NCBI GenBank assembly: GCA_009192285.1
Contig: CM018610.1
Span: 62,001 to 126,000, forward strand
Source of the DNA: Morchella semilibera
Taxonomy: Eukaryota; Ascomycota; Pezizomycetes; Pezizales; Morchellaceae
Direction: 5' to 3'
Length of the DNA stretch: 64,000 nucleotides
The notes under the pieces were generated by a model. The model did no database searches, was not told the origin of the DNA, and saw nothing but the letters and a program-made list of their open reading frames with translations. How positions within the stretch are numbered: position 1 is the stretch's first letter; every line of letters starts with the position of its first letter. The translations under genes and the position numbers were made by a program. Shown in pieces: positions 22,922 to 34,600 of this stretch.

Positions 22922-24046
22922 CTAATACATAAGAACTGGGCTAGTACCTGACTTGTCAGAGACAAGCTCCACCAAGGCTTCATCCATGACGCCGCCCTCA
23001 GCGTTCGGTATGGAGTAATCAGCCCCCATTTGTATCAACATCGTGGTTGTTCTTTTGGCATCGCTCTTTAGTGATAGGTGAAGCGGCGTATCCCCTTCAT
23101 AATTCTTTGCATTGATTTGGCCGCCTGCATCCAAGAGTATGAACATTCCTTTGTACTCATCTACCTGAGCCGCGTGGTGAAGGGGCGTTTTCCCTTGCTC
23201 GTCTCGGAGGCTCACATCTGCCCCCAATTTTATAAGTAGTGACATGATCGCTTTCCGCTTTAGCCTTGCTGTCATGTGGAGCGGAGGAGCTTCTGTGCCC
23301 TCTGGGGGATTTATTACGGCACCCGCACTGACGAGGGATTTCACAATGGGCTCTGAATTTTTTCTTATCGCGGTTAAAAGTGGTGTTTCTCCTTCGAGGT
23401 TTTGGGTCTCTGGGTTGGAACCCGCAGCTAGAAGCGCTGCGATTGAGACCCTTGCCTTATTCGCTACAGCATGGTGGAGGGGCGTGAATCCTAGTGTATC
23501 CTTTATCTCTAAGTTGGCTCCAAATTTTATTAAAGTCTCCACAGCGCCCGGCAGGTTCTGCTGAGCAACCAGGTGAAGAGGTGTCATCCCGGAGTAGTTT
23601 TTTGAGTTGACATCAGCACCGCCATTCTCCAGTGCTTCCTTAGCTTCCGTCTCATTCCACGGGTCCACTGCCCAGTGGAGGTATCTATTTCCCTTTTTCT
23701 CTCCAATCATAGGACTAATAGTAGTCTTCTTCTTTATCTTGTACTCCTTAAGAATATCTCTTTCGAGCTTAAAAGGACCCCGATCGGGTTGTCCCCATGG
23801 TTTGGTACCTCCAGGTTTGGGAACATTGGGGTCATTCCATACCCGCAGCCTTAATCTTCTCTCCCCCGGGAAGTTGGTGCAGCCTAACGTAGACTCATGG
23901 CCCAACTCGGTGCTCGGGTCCTTAGTTGCATCGGAATCCTCTTCGGGTTCAGACCCAGACATAATCCTTCTAACCGTCCAAGTACGAGGGACTTCATTTT
24001 GTCCGGAATATGGTCGGGAATGAGAGAGGCCTTTGGAAAGAGTCAC
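22922..24046 (-). CDS. Ankyrin-repeat protein
   Basis: 374 residues. The N-terminal 100 residues are polar and unlike known domains. About seven ankyrin repeats follow (residues about 115-365), with the classic pattern GMTPLHLVAQQN, GFTPLHHAVANK, GKTPLHHAAQ and GDTPLHLSLK. Ankyrin repeats are protein-binding scaffolds; no enzymatic domain is visible, so the partner is unknown. Start could be the internal Met at 23962 (MSGSEPEEDSD). The 3' end is uncertain: the last repeat ends in ALVELVSDKS, and another minus-strand frame at about 22687-22910 reads on (GFIALIPYHHQVRFRGLPG) so a further exon is possible, although the obvious GT..AG pair would give an intron of only 26 nt. Confidence 0.8.
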   Translation of the reverse strand: MTLSKGLSHSRPYSGQNEVPRTWTVRRIMSGSEPEEDSDATKDPSTELGHESTLGCTNFPGERRLRLRVWNDPNVPKPGGTKPWGQPDRGPFKLERDILKEYKIKKKTTISPMIGEKKGNRYLHWAVDPWNETEAKEALENGGADVNSKNYSGMTPLHLVAQQNLPGAVETLIKFGANLEIKDTLGFTPLHHAVANKARVSIAALLAAGSNPETQNLEGETPLLTAIRKNSEPIVKSLVSAGAVINPPEGTEAPPLHMTARLKRKAIMSLLIKLGADVSLRDEQGKTPLHHAAQVDEYKGMFILLDAGGQINAKNYEGDTPLHLSLKSDAKRTTTMLIQMGADYSIPNAEGGVMDEALVELVSDKSGTSPVLMY

Positions 24047-24384
24047 TTAGTAATTAAACAGAACTATTCCGTCCTCTTTGGCCGGCCGGGAGTGACGTAC
24101 GATAAATCAGTGATCCTCTACGGTGACTTCTTGCCAAATGGCCGATATTCATGCAATTCATGGTGGGTTCCTGACAGAGCCTTCGGAGGACGCCCAAGCT
24201 TAAATTTCAATATCACGTGAATCGGTTACCCTACCCAGCCAGTAGAAACGCGTTGGCTGTGATAAAGACCCCTGCCTCAATTCTCGTGACAACAAACCCG
24301 CTCGGCTGGACAAAGGACTTCATCAGCAATCCATTTATCTTCACACCTATTTTACGTGCTTTACGAATCAATAACGACGAGAAG
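24047..24384. promoter_or_regulatory. Divergent intergenic region ankyrin gene/POB3
   Basis: 338 bp between divergent starts. A GGCCGGCC palindrome lies at 24080-24087. No core-promoter element identified. Confidence 0.4.
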
Positions 24385-26342
24385 ATGTCTGGCGATTACG
24401 AGACGTTCGAAAATATCTACCTCAACCTTGGACAGCCTGGGAGATGTCGGTTCGCTCCAAGTGGGATGGGCTGGAAGCCTTCCAGCGGCGAGACTTGGAC
24501 TCTCCAGAACTCAGAGATCGGTAGTGCACAGTGGTCCAGAGCCGCCCGAGGCTACGAAGTAAAGATTTTTACGAGAACGATGGGGATTGTGCAGCTTGAT
24601 GGGTTTGAGTTGGACGTAAGACCCCCGAGAATCTGCTCTTAGCAGCTGTGCGAGGGTGGATAGGCCGCCGCCTCCACTTCTGCTGGATGGCACATTGTTG
24701 CTAACTTCCCCCCTTTCCCATGCAGGATCTTGACCGAGTTAAAGACACGTTGAAGACCTACTACAAGATAAATATTGAGCACCGAGAACATGCTCTCAAG
24801 GGATGGAACTGGGGAAAGGCCGAATTCTCCAAGCAGGAGCTTTACTTTAATGTAGCCAACAAACCAGCATTTGAGATTCCATTCTCGGAGGTATCAAATT
24901 CAAATTTGGCCGGTAAGAACGAGGTTGCTGTTGAGTTCGCCACTGCCGATGGAGGCGCTACAGCGACAAATGGGGAAAGCAACAAGAAGAAAAAGAAGAG
25001 CTCACAAGGGTTGGATCAGCTTGTAGAGATGAGGTTCTATGTTCCAGGAACAGTCAAGAAGGGAGAAGGTGACGAGGGAAGTGATGTAGATGGAGAGGCC
25101 GGCGAGGAGATGAGTGCTGCCAACCTCTTCTACGATACCCTGAAGGAGAAGGCAGATATCGGAGAGGTTGCAGGAGATACCTACGCAACTTTCCTGGATA
25201 TTCTGTTCCTCACGCCCAGGTATTACCAGCTCCTAATACATCCTTTCTTGGCAGCACTAACACGTTTCTTAGAGGTCGTTACGATATCGATATGTACGAA
25301 AACTCTTTCCGTCTCCGTGGCCGAACATACGATTACAAGATTCAATACGACAATGTCAAACAATTTTTCCAGCTTCCTAAACCTGATGATGTTCATCAAA
25401 TGATTGTCATTGGGCTGGACCCCCCTCTACGACAAGGTCAAACAAAAATACCCTTTCTTGGTGATGCAGTTCAAACGGGAGGAAGATATGGAGTTCGACT
25501 TGAACATAACGGAGGAGGTTCTGAAAGAGAAATATGACGGAAAACTCCAGATGCACTATGAGAACTCTGCACATAACGTCGTATCACAGATCTTCAGCGG
25601 TTTGACCGGAAAGAAAGTCATTAGTCCATCAAGGGATTTCATCAGCCACCACCAACAGTCTGGCGCAAAGTGTTCGCTCAAAGCCAACGAGGGACATTTG
25701 TTCTGCCTGGACAAGGCATTCCTATTCGTGCCCAAGCCAGCAGTATTCATCTCATTCGATAGAGTTGCTTATGTCACTATGTCTCGGTATGTCTAGTCCA
25801 ATAGCAAGAACTGCTATAAGTGATGTGCTAATTTAGCAAACAGTGTCGGCGGTTCTGTTTCGGCGTCGCGAACATTCGATGTCACAGTCACCCTCAAGCA
25901 AAGTGATGGCGGCGGAGAGTACCAATTTAACAACATTAACCGCGAGGAGCAGTCATCTCTAGAGGACTTCTTCAAAACAAAGAACCTCCGCATTAAGAAC
26001 GATCTTGTTGATGACTCAAGCGCTCTCCTCGCTGCTGCTCTGCAAGATGACGATGATGACATGGATGAGGATGTTACCGTTGCCCGAGCTGACCGAGGCT
26101 CCGCTGATGAGGACGAAGAGTCTGTCGACGAAGACTTTCAAGCCGAGTCTGAGTCTGATGTCGCTGAGGAGTACGATTCCGCCCATGAAAGTAGCGGGTC
26201 GGACGATGAAGAGGGCGGTCCAGAAGCTGCTGCCGCTGGGGATGACGATGATGAGGAGATGGAGGATGCACCGAGCGAGCCAGAGGCGCCGGCCAAGAAG
26301 AAGGCGAAAACTACTAATAAAAATGTTCAAGTGCGGAACTAA
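24385..26342 (+). CDS. POB3: FACT complex subunit Pob3 (SSRP1 family)
   Basis: Histone chaperone subunit that, with Spt16, reorganises nucleosomes in transcription and replication. Exons 24385-24615, 24726-25219, 25273-25786, 25844-26342; about 578 residues. Order: N-terminal domain (YETFENIYLNLGQPGRCRF), SSRP1/PH domains (GRYDIDMYENSFRLRGRTYDYK, DDVHQMIVIGLDPPLRQGQT, then PFLVMQFKREED), middle domain with FISFDRVAYVTMSR, and an acidic Asp/Glu tail ending in a basic KKKAKTTNKN stretch. There is no HMG box, as in fungal Pob3. The frame shifts by one base at an A5 run (25444-25448) inside a strongly conserved segment; with one A fewer the frame is continuous. I suspect a sequence error. Confidence 0.93.
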
Positions 26343-27368
26343 GGGGATTATACTGTACGCCTTTTTGTTGAAGTTCACTATCGGGTTTATTTTTTTTTTC
26401 TTTTTTGATGATTGGTGCATTGAATATCCGGATAAAAACAGGAGGGCATGTACCATAATAAAAAAAAATAGGTTTCGGTATATTTATGTCCGGGATGATT
26501 GCAAGCATGAGAGTCCAGGGGCATAGTTGGGTTAATTTATTTCTACACGCAGGTTTGGGTCCGTTGCGTAAGTGACATGTTTCGTAGCGAGTGATAATTT
26601 ATGATCATGCGAGAATTCCGACCAGTCCCATATTTTTGTAACTCTTTCTGTCTTGTGAGGATGAGATTCCTTGTGCCAAGTTTCGAGATGTTTCCCGATA
26701 TACCATAGATAAACGACACCGCCCCTGAGCCAAATCAAATTTTTAAGGGGGATAAAGAAAGCACAATATATATATGCATCCCCCCTCTCTAATGAGGTTA
26801 CCGGGAGATGGGTAGACGGATTTTTCCCTACTCACTATCCAGATTTCAAGTGAGTGAGTATTAAGATCTCTAATAAAATCCCCTGTGAGATGTCTACAAC
26901 CCATGACTCCGATGGGACAGCGGTTCACCGAAACAATATGCCCGGTAAAGACTATATGGCCCTTTGAAGCCTGCCTCTGTGGTCGTTCGATCAATATTTG
27001 GCACAGACTATGTATCTGATCCACAGCTCGGAAGGGAGTCGGCATGTAAAAGTCGTATGTGCTGCCACTACTTGTGGATAGAGGCCAGATTGGGCCACAT
27101 ATTGAATATGTAACGTATCATTCTCTTGTGCGATTTCTACATCTCTACAGATATACTGGGGTATATGCCTTGGGGTTACCCATTACTTGTACGTTTCTTA
27201 CATGAGCATATCTGGTAACTTCAAACGAAGGAGTTATATAAGGACTCACCGGGAGCATCCCCTCTTAGGTTATATAGACTCATATCTATCGAGCAACTGA
27301 AAAGAGCTACCCATAACTAAAGGCCAATAGATTTATCGACTTTATCGAAGACTACATCAGGTCTCAAA
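26343..27368. other. Intergenic POB3/secreted protein
   Basis: About 1 kb. T- and A-rich runs follow the POB3 stop (26388-26470). A TATATAAG box (27235-27242) precedes the next gene. No gene found. Confidence 0.45.
27235..27242 (+). promoter_or_regulatory. Possible TATA box of the PIR-domain gene
   Basis: TATATAAG lies 127 bp upstream of the ATG at 27369. Consistent with a regulated promoter, but inferred from position only. Confidence 0.4.
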
Positions 27369-27940
27369 ATGCACTTCATATCTCTGCTCTTCGCCTCCCT
27401 TTTCATCTCGATGTTCGCTCGTATAAACTCATCCGCTCTCCCCCAGGGCGTTTATGAGACAATTGTCCCTCCAGGAGGCACCCCGCCTGGATGTCAATCC
27501 ACGTTCGGTGAAAGGTTCAATTTCAGAAGCATATATGGCCCAGTTGGATATCCTGGTTTCCACCGTATTTGTGCTGCGCCTCCTGGACAACCACAGCTAC
27601 AGATGAGAGTTACCAACGGAGTTCTGACCGATCAGGTGGGAAGGATTGGTGCCGTCGTTTCCAATAGACAAATTCAATTCGATGGGCCCCCAGCCCAGTC
27701 AGGCTCGATTTATACCGGTGGATGGTCTGTTTGTGACGATGGAACTCTAGCACTAGGGCCACAGAAGTTTTTCTTTGCTTGTGAAAGTGGTACTTGTGAG
27801 TAATACTCTATCTTCCTTTGTTCTATGATGCATTGCAAGGAATCTGACACCCTTGGGCAGTTTCTAATCTTTACGATCAGAAAATTGCGGAATACTGCAA
27901 GCAAGTGATATTCCAAATAATGCCAATTACCGATTGCTAG
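27369..27940 (+). CDS. Small secreted cell-wall protein, PIR C-terminal-like domain
   Basis: Exons 27369-27795 and 27861-27940; 168 residues. An N-terminal signal peptide (MHFISLLFASLFISMFARINSS) predicts secretion. The body resembles the C-terminal domain of fungal PIR-type cell wall mannoproteins: LTDQVGRIGAVVSNRQIQFD, then GSIYTGGWSVCDDGTLALG, FFFACESGT spliced to FSNLYDQKIAEYC. In PIR proteins this Cys-containing domain follows a Gln-rich repeat used for linkage to glucan; here the repeat is absent and only the domain remains. Likely in the wall or outside the cell. Family inferred from motifs; no search was run. Confidence 0.75.
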
Positions 27941-29103
27941 GAGACGAAAGATTATCCGACTGGGATTTCGGGAGGACAATGGGACTATGATAGGATTGCT
28001 GTTGTGGTGTCAAAACGTTTTTTTTCTTATTCAGACCTACGCGGTTAAGGGTTCTCCCCCTTATTGTAAATAGTTGGGGTGGTTAAGAAATAAGATTATT
28101 ACCTCTCTAAGTAGTGGATGTGGGACTTTTCCGAAATCATGGCAATGCTTCCTTGTTTAACCACAGGATTTTGATATATATCTGGTATCTAAACCCAGAG
28201 TCTCACTTAAATTTTCTTCCACCTTACAACCTAGTGACATTCTCGTAATGGTACCTCTCCCAGTATCTAGATAACTATCAGCGGGATTCACTGGCTCAGC
28301 AAGCGGGGAGTTGGATATAAGAATGTGCCTATTAGGGAAGAGCGGTCGTTCGGTTTAGCCTTCTTAGTTTGGCAGCGGGGAGCTGCAAGTAATGCAAGTA
28401 AGTAGATGCCTCCATATTTCGGTGGTACAAGTAAATCTAGTGTAACACAATCATGTCATTGTGATGCCTACCCGATAACCGAACCTTACAGTATGAAAAA
28501 AATGGGGTGAAATCACTACCATAGGACTACGGAATTTAGTGACAAATACCGAATTAAATCGGCATTAGAGGAAGAGTACTGTACAAATACCGTATGCTTA
28601 CCGCAATGCTAGCGTACCAACGAGAATACCGTAGTGATCCCACCCCTCTTTTTGGTACTGTAATTACACATTAGAGCGTATTTACGAAGTGTCAAAACCC
28701 ACAATTTACACTTTGCCATATTAAAAAGTGGGTTGCCGAAACTGTCAGTTCTGACTAGGCCCACAGGTGGGGGATGTAGGATACGCCTGGATATGTTTAC
28801 TATACTGTGTGTAGTTCATATCCATCCAGCGTATTTCACAGTAAGCGTGAAGAATTATTTATCTATGGGGTTTTTCCTATCATCCTTCCTGATGTAGTTA
28901 ATTAGGTAACTGAGGGGAAATGTCAATTTTGCCTCTCGCAACCGTCATTCTTAAAGTGTCAATTGTTGAATTTGACACTTGGTAAATACGCTCTATTACG
29001 CAACGACCAGAGACCCACTCTGACGGCCCGGCCTCACACTCACCAAATTTGAAAAAGTAGTTTACTTGTACTCTACTTCTCAACCCCATAAAGAGTTCGT
29101 CTC
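27941..29103. other. Intergenic with MITE family B
   Basis: No gene seen. A MITE copy (28486-28663) occupies the middle, listed separately. The remainder is anonymous sequence. Confidence 0.45.
28486..28663. mobile_element. MITE family B, copy 1
   Basis: About 178 bp with terminal inverted repeats of about 35 bp: left TTACAGTATGAAAAAAATGG continuing with GGTGAAATCACTACC, right GTAGTGATCCCACCCCTC then TTTTTGGTACTGTAA. The interior is non-coding. A second, more decayed copy in the same orientation is at 41429-41572. A DNA transposon-derived non-autonomous element is the simplest reading. Confidence 0.72.
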
Positions 29104-31105
29104 ATGCTCTTGAAGCTTTTTCAAAGTGTAAAACTCACTTCGCGATTTCATATTACTCGTCGACTTCTCTCTACCACTATCACCATGACATCCACCGACT
29201 CGATCATCACTCCTAATATCCCATCATCAGTGACAAGCACTCCGATGGAAGATAATATGATGTGTGGGAAGGTATTCACTGGACTTTCGCTCAAAGACAT
29301 TCCAAAGTCAAAAACATTCACCTCAAAACTCACACGTAATTTCAGAAACATTCCCTCCCTGAATAGTTTTCTAACTTGTGTACTAGCGGACCCAAAGTTT
29401 CCCACTCCCGAGTCATCTGCTAAAGCTCAAAGGAGGTCTCTTGGCCCGCGGATGGTCAAGGGAGCATTCTTTACCTACGTCCGCCCTGATGAGAGCGAGG
29501 ACCCACCCCCGGAGCTACTCGCCACCTCAAAGGCTGGATTCAAAACTCTCGGTATCAACCCCGCTGAAGCTTCTACGCCCGAATTTGTTCGCTTGGTAGC
29601 GGGTAACGGTGGTTTTGAGGATGAAGTATATCCGTGGGCGCAATGCTACGGTGGCTGGCAATTTGGGCAGTGGGCAGGTCAGCTCGGTGATGGCAGGGCA
29701 ATCTCCTTATTCGAGGTCACAAATCCGGAAACAAAAGTGAGATACGAGTTGCAGCTCAAGGGGGCAGGTCAAACCCCGTACTCTAGATTTGCCGACGGAC
29801 GTGCAGTGCTGCGATCTAGTATCCGCGAGTTCCTTGTAAGCGAGTACCTCCACAGCATCGGAATACCCACAACTCGTGCCCTTAGTCTTACCTTACTCCC
29901 CGGCGTGGAGGTTTCAAGGGAGAGGGTAGAGCCATGTGCAATAGTAGCGAGGTTTGCCGAGAGCTGGATTCGGATTGGTACCTTTGATCTACCCCGGGCA
30001 CGGGGCGAACGAAAGATGTTAAGGCAATTATGTGATTATGTTAGAGATGAGGTTCTTAAACTTCCGCCACACGTCGATGAGGTGGGAAAGCCGAACAGAT
30101 ATGAAGTTATGTACAGAGATATTGTTAAGAGGAATGCGAAGACTGTCGCATATTGGCAGGTGTATGCATTTATGAATGGTGTGCTTAACACTGACAATAC
30201 CTCCATCCTTGGACTATCACTTGACTTTGGGCCGTTTGGTTTCATGGATGTAGGTTTTCACTTGTTTTCTCTATTTATATTATTACTAACGACACCCTAG
30301 AACTTCGACCCTAGGTACACCCCCAACCACGACGACCATTTACTACGTTACTCTTATAAAAATCAACCAACAATAATCTGGTGGAATCTTGTTCGTTTAG
30401 CTGAAGCTACTGCTGAGCTCTTTGGCGCTCTAAATGTCGATGACCCCACCTTTGTCGAGTCCGGTGTTCAAACCCAGCCCGAAGGAGAGCTCCTCGTTAA
30501 GAGGGCCGAAAAGATTATTGAGGAAGTTTCAGAACTATATAAAAAGACCTTTTTAGACGAATACAAACGCCTCATGACAATAAGACTCGGCCTTCAACAA
30601 TGCCAAGAGAAAGACATGGATACGATCTTTACGCCATTGCTGGAACTAATGGAGAAACTTGAGCTTGATTATCATCACTTCTACCGCCGCCTCTCGAAAC
30701 TACCCGTCAGAAAGATTATATCGCAACCCTCCCCGGAGCACACTGAACTCGATGTATTTCTCCAAGAAGACGGCTCCCATGGCGGTTATACCCCCACACA
30801 AGCTCCGATCTCAAATATTTTCTTGGATACAAGTGTATGCGCAAAGACTAGAGAGTGCAAACATTGAGGACGAGGATCGAATGGAGCACATGAAGGCTGT
30901 CAACCCAAGCTTTATCCCAAGAAATTGGATTCTCGACGAAATCATACAGAGGGTGGAGAAGAATGGTGAGCGCGATGTATTGAATAAAGTTATGGAAATG
31001 GTTGAGAGGCCCTACGATGACTGGGAAGATGATGAGGATGGTAAAACATGGGTAGGGGATGTTCCTAGGTCGGAAAGGCAAATTCAATGTAGCTGTAGCA
31101 GTTGA
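29104..31105 (+). CDS. SelO-type protein AMPylase, mitochondrial (FMP40/UPF0061 family)
   Basis: SelO pseudokinases transfer AMP to Ser/Thr/Tyr of proteins in mitochondria and respond to redox stress. The N terminus is basic and hydroxylated (MLLKLFQSVKLTSRFHITRR), a likely mitochondrial presequence. Core motifs: CYGGWQFGQWAGQLGDGRAI, ELQLKGAGQTPYSRFADGRA, VLRSSIREFLVSEYLHSIGI, MNGVLNTDNTSILGLSLDFG. Intron 30250-30300 is clear (GFMD spliced to NFDPRY). Further on, the frame moves between about 30706 and 30830. Either a non-standard intron 30706-30802 (GTCAG..CAAG) or a one-base indel would explain it; both fit arithmetically. The protein ends CSCSS, placing a Cys three residues from the C terminus, where animal SELO has selenocysteine. 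Family sure; C-terminal third model uncertain. Confidence 0.88.
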
Positions 31106-31681
31106 AAGAGACGGGAGGAGGGCCATATTCTGGGTGAAAGATTCGCATGGATTATCCGGCCCTTCGGGTTTTTATGGGCGGATACATGTGTGGATAGATG
31201 CGTAATTGTGTAGTTCAGAAAGTAGATATAGATTGTACAGAAATTAATTAAAGAATTCCTCGCTGCTACAGCCTTACCCATAGCCTTCTTGAATATTACC
31301 TCTGTCGGGGATCGATACACCTAGATCTTAGAGTCGGAAATTGGGCCAGATCTATGACCATGAATCCCGAGTCACGTGCAACTATGGCAGAGTCTAATGA
31401 AACCCCATCAACCTCAAATTTTGTTTTTAATTACATTGAACACCAAAAAAGATCTCAACAGCCGCTAATGATTATCGATCGTATCGCTACTATACGGTAA
31501 TGCTAATGAATATAAATACTTTCCGTACTCGAAAGACAACCACACAAATCCCACAACAAAGAGAATGGGGGAATAAAATAAAGAGAACAGAGTGGTATGA
31601 TATACACATACATATGGGTATTTCTTGTCGCTAATTTACGAAGGTTCTGATAAGCCAACCCCCGAGCACCGGCCTCACACT
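31106..31681. other. Intergenic between convergent SelO and Net1-like genes
   Basis: 576 bp containing the 3' ends of both genes. No coding signal. Confidence 0.45.
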
Positions 31682-34600
31682 TTAGACCTTAAATCCAAAC
31701 CCACCAAAACCACTCTTCCTCTTGGCGCCCCCGCTTGCCATTCTCCCATTAAGAGCATTGTTCTCCGCCCTTTCAACTTCCTCCTCCTCTTCTTCCTCCT
31801 CACTACCACCACTGCTCTCATCAGAAGATTCCGAGTCTTCGGAATCCCCATCTTCCGGTACAGCTAATTTCCTAGGCTTCTGGGACTTGACGAGGCCATT
31901 GGCCTTGGGGGTGGTAGGATTACGAGCGGACTGGGAGGATTGGTGAACTTCTCTCACATCTGGAATTGGGTCCATCTCCATCGCTGTCAGGCTTTTATAT
32001 CTCTGACTTCCATGAATGCTCTGGCTTGCGCTCAACGATTGACGTTTGCCGTAAGTACGGGTTTTGAACAGCGTCTTTGCTAGTGATGGCTTTTTCTTTC
32101 TCAAGTCTGAATCGCTTTCAGAATCGGACTCAGAATCGGACTCAGAACCCGTCCCTGACGCTGATGCTTTCGAATCGGACTCAGACTCAGTTTCCTCCAT
32201 AGGTTTCTGGCCGGATGGGGGAGCCCGTTCAGACTCGGACTCAATCCCAGCGGGTGAATTTCGGCTCTTAGAGATTGAGACCTCAAACGTCTGCCTTGCA
32301 GTGGGTGATGATGGGGCATCAGGCATTTCCACATCTTCCACTGATAATGTAGATTTAGGGCCCTTTTTAGGAACGGTAGTAGGGATAGTCTTTGCCGCTT
32401 CTGCTTCTGAACCGTCGGATTCAGATCCAGTCTCAGAGCCCGTCTCGGACCCTGTTTCGGAACCAGATTCTGACTCTGATTCGGGCTCAACTGGCTTCTT
32501 CGCCGACTGTTTTGGGGCCGACGCTGGCACCTTCCTATTGGACTTTGAGTCTACGGGGACTGCTTTGCCTACCACTGCTTTTGTCGCCGCTGTCACCTCC
32601 GCCGCTCTAGAATTGCCCTTGGGCTTAGCTGTTATCCCATTCGTCACGGGTTCAGATACCTCATTCGCAGCATCTTTCGTTCGTTTTATTCCCGGAGGTG
32701 GCGGTGTCTTTCTAGTATTTACCCAGTTCGGGGCTTCTTGACTACTGCGTTCGAACCCTGGTGGCAGGATTGGAGTCTGCTTTATTGGTTTTTGGTTGGC
32801 CAGAGGCGCACTTGTGTCAGTGTCAGCAAATGAAACTCTGGTTGAATGTTTCTTCACCACCAAGCCCTTAAGGTTACTCTTCATTCCTTGACTAGAATTA
32901 GGAGTAAGGGTTGGTTCGCCCTCAGCCAACGAATCCTGGCTTGGGGTATCCTTTGCCTTTAATTTTGAAACTTCTTCGGCCTTTTCAAGCTTTTTTTTTT
33001 CGCGATCAGCTTTAGTTTTTTCAGCTTTTTCTTTTGCTTTGCGGGCTCTTTCCTCTGCAGCCTCCTTCTTTTTGGCCTCACGCTCGCCCTTTTGTTCCTC
33101 GAGGCGTTTTTTTCTCTCTAGAGCCTCCCGTTCCTTTTTTTCTTTCGCCGACTCTTTCTTTGCTTCCTCCTCGGCCTTCTTTTTATTCTTTTTCTCTAAC
33201 GCCTCCTGTTCTTTCCTCTGCTTGGCTGCCTCCTGTTCTTTTTTCTTCTCTAAAGCCTCCTTCTTCTCCGGGGCCTCCCCTTTCTGTTTGGGAAGAGTAT
33301 TCTGTCCTTGATCACTTTCCTCCCCTCCAACCTTTCCCTCAACTTTTCCTTTATTTACAGAGCCCCTTGTCTTCCTCTTGAGGGTTGGGCTTTCTTCTAT
33401 GGTATTTCCCTCCATGGTTTCAACGGGCACCTTCCCAGGGGTCATCAGGGCCGACAATGCCTCTTCGGTGGCTTTCCGGGCCGTTGCCTTCTGATCAATC
33501 TTTTTTCCATGGGTAGCCGCCCCCTCAGCAGCCTTCGTTTGCGCGGTCTTCTCGTGGGCAGCTTTTTCTTGTGCAACCCTCTCTCGCTCAGCTTTCTCTG
33601 CTGCTAGCTTCTCTCGTGCAACTCTCTGCTTATCAAGCCGTTCCTTCTCGAGCTTTTCCTTCTCAAGCCTCCCCTTCTCGAGTCTTTCTTTCTCGAGCCT
33701 CTCTTTCTCAAGCCTCTGCCTCTCGAGCCTCTCTTTCTCGAGCCTCTGCCTCTCAAGCCTCTCTTTCTCAAGCTTCTGCCTCTCGAGTCTCTCCTTCTCC
33801 AGTCTCTCCTTCTCCAGTCTCTCCTTCTCCAGTCTCTCCTTCTCCAGCCTCTCCTTCTCCAGCCTCTCCTTCTCCAGCCTCTCCTTCTCCCTCTCCTTCT
33901 CCAGCCTTAACTTCTCCGCCAGCTCCTTGGCAATCTTTGTTCTCTTCTCTGCAGCCTTCGCTGCCAGCTCCCTTGCAGCTTTTTCCCTCTGTTCTGCAGC
34001 CTTTGCCGCCATCTCCCTAACCTCTCTCTCCTGTTTTTCCTTGGCCTCCCGCTCCCTGCTCTCCCTCTCTTCCCTTATTGCTTGTTTCTCGCTTTCACTT
34101 TCCTTTTCACCCTCCAGAATTTCCTGACTAGATTCGTCGTCGGCCTCTTCAGATGTAGTTTCGCTAACAATACTGGGCTTACGTCCCCTCCTAGAGGCAG
34201 AACCGGGAGTTTGTACATTAGGTAAAGGTAGAGCAACATCCTCCTCATCTGAGACTGGGACTGAATAGATACTAGGCTTTACGGTAGGTAATACAGGAGT
34301 AGTAGAATGATTTGTCTCTGTGGTGGGTCCTTCAACGGCGATTTGACGGCCCGCTCTTTCAGCAAGTATTTCGGCTGTTGTCTGACGACTCGTCCTTGCA
34401 GCAAATGCCCCCTTCCTTACACTAAGTTTTTCAACCGTAGGGGGGGTGTTAAGGAGTGGCCTACTACCCCTTGATGGCGGCAAGGGCTGTGAAGCCTCCC
34501 CTAAATCCCCGCCGGAATTGTCCCTTATCACTGGGCAGAAAGTACTTTGATGTTTTATACCATCGAACGATGCAGGCCCTTCAGAGGAAACTTTGGTATT

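Noticed and set aside
32064-32741. 225-codon Asp/Ser-rich plus-strand frame
   Set aside because: Mirror of the acidic Ser/Glu repeats of the Net1-like gene.
33571-34020. Open frame on the plus strand rich in Ser/Ala/Pro, 149 codons
   Set aside because: It is the antisense shadow of the LEKER minisatellite in the Net1-like gene; repeats of 15 bp keep several frames open.
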